Source: Methylobacterium sp.
Lineage (GTDB): Bacteria > Pseudomonadota > Alphaproteobacteria > Rhizobiales > Beijerinckiaceae
Assembly: GCA_020252865.1 (NCBI GenBank)
Contig: JADCCH010000260.1
Span: 1 to 6,704, forward strand
Length of the DNA: 6,704 bases
Direction of reading: 5' to 3'
In this document: piece after piece, positions 6,021 through 6,704 of the stretch
Position numbering within the stretch: the first letter of the stretch is position 1
Layout of the letters: every line of letters begins with the position of its first letter
The notes under the pieces: generated by a model
Told to the model about the DNA's origin: nothing
Database searches by the model: none
Seen by the model: only the letters and a program-made list of their open reading frames with translations
Translations under genes and position numbers: made by a program

Positions 6021-6704
6021 GTGCTTTATCGTGAATCAGGCCAGTTCAAGAAAACCTACTCGGCGGATATGCAGGTCTTCCCGCTCAGGGAGGATCGCGT
6101 CGGCATCGCCGTCATCCTGTTCATCGCGGCGGTGGTGATTCCGCTCACGGGCTCGAACTTCTTCCTCTCGACCGTGATGATCCCCTTCCTCGTCTTCGCG
6201 CTCGCAGCGATGGGGCTGAACATCGTCACGGGCTATACGGGGCTGATTTCGCTTGGCACCGGCGCCTTCATGGGCGTGGGCGCCTATGCCTGCTACAAGC
6301 TGACCACTTATTTCCCTGGCGTGCCGATCGTCATCTGGATCCTCGCCTCGGGCATCTTCTCGGCGGCGATCGGCGCGCTGTTCGGCCTGCCGAGCCTGCG
6401 CATCAAGGGCTTCTACCTCGCGGTGGCGACGCTCGCGGCGCAGTTCTTTCTGGAATGGTGCTTCGTGCGCATTCCCTGGCTCTTCAACTACAACGCCTCG
6501 GGCGCGATTGAGGTGCCGACGCGCTGGATCGCCGGCATCCCGGTCACGGGCCCCAACGCCACGCCGATGACCCGCTATTACGTCATCCTCGGTATCGTGG
6601 TGCTCATGACCTGGGTGGCCTCGAACATCCTGCATGGGCGCATCGGGCGCAGCTTCATGGCCGTGCGCGACATGGATATCGCGGCGGAACTGATGGGCAT
6701 CCGC
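6021..6704 (+). CDS. livM: Branched-chain amino acid-type ABC transporter permease (LivM-like), 3' truncated by window edge
   Basis: The frame from GTG 6021 is open for 228 codons to the right edge, so this is the N-terminal portion of a protein usually about 320-360 residues long. It begins with a hydrophilic leader (LYRESGQFKKTYSADMQVFP at 2-21) found in one LivM subgroup, then hydrophobic segments at about 28-48, 51-70, 74-94, 102-122, 131-149 and 186-204. Diagnostic blocks are GLNIVTGYTGLISLGTGAFM (65-84) and FGLPSLRIKGFYLAVATLA (121-139). The coupling-loop motif RIGRSFMAVRDMDIAAELMG (207-226) reaches the end of the window. The gene follows the LivH-like stop by 3 bases. It would form the second channel subunit in the inner membrane. 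The GTG fits the subgroup's usual MLYRESGQF opening. Confidence 0.92.
   Translation, partial: MLYRESGQFKKTYSADMQVFPLREDRVGIAVILFIAAVVIPLTGSNFFLSTVMIPFLVFALAAMGLNIVTGYTGLISLGTGAFMGVGAYACYKLTTYFPGVPIVIWILASGIFSAAIGALFGLPSLRIKGFYLAVATLAAQFFLEWCFVRIPWLFNYNASGAIEVPTRWIAGIPVTGPNATPMTRYYVILGIVVLMTWVASNILHGRIGRSFMAVRDMDIAAELMGIR

Noticed and set aside
6036..6635. A 199-codon - strand frame opposite the LivM-like gene
   Set aside because: Its charged, His-rich composition is the reverse image of membrane-segment codons; the + strand is a clear permease.

Overview
The window is GC-rich, compactly coded DNA, and every supported gene lies on the + strand. The codon use (strong G/C at third positions) and the protein types suggest an alphaproteobacterium, perhaps Rhizobiales-like. 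That is an impression from family resemblance; nothing in the window fixes the genus.

Layout: (1) From the left edge to 1262 is the C-terminal third of a large indolepyruvate ferredoxin oxidoreductase-type enzyme, a 2-oxoacid oxidoreductase with a gamma domain followed by the conserved C-terminal domain of the fused alphaproteobacterial form. (2) After 54 bases comes a Crp/Fnr-family transcription regulator (1317-2018), apparently with a TTG start and with an imperfect dyad over its start region. (3) A 253-base gap (2019-2271), the longest non-coding stretch, contains a symmetric inverted repeat and then a strong ribosome binding site. (4) From 2272 to the right edge is a tightly packed set: an AMP-forming acyl-CoA synthetase of the long-chain type, a LivG-type ATPase, a LivH-type permease and a LivM-type permease cut by the right edge. 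Junctions in this set are a 4-base overlap, 15 bases and 3 bases, so it is almost certainly one operon. The missing partners (LivF-type ATPase, periplasmic binding protein) would be expected beyond 6704.

How the genes may work together: the ABC transporter belongs to the branched-chain/hydrophobic amino acid (HAAT) family, whose members also import aromatic and other carboxylic acids. An acyl-CoA synthetase as first gene of the operon suggests uptake of a carboxylic acid followed by CoA activation, rather than amino acid uptake. The regulator just upstream is a candidate controller. The oxidoreductase fragment also belongs to a family that makes acyl-CoA (arylacetyl-CoA) products, but a functional link is only inference.

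I see no mobile element, CRISPR array, tRNA or rRNA, and no clearly new system. The most useful second looks are the two dyads and the substrate of the synthetase-transporter operon.
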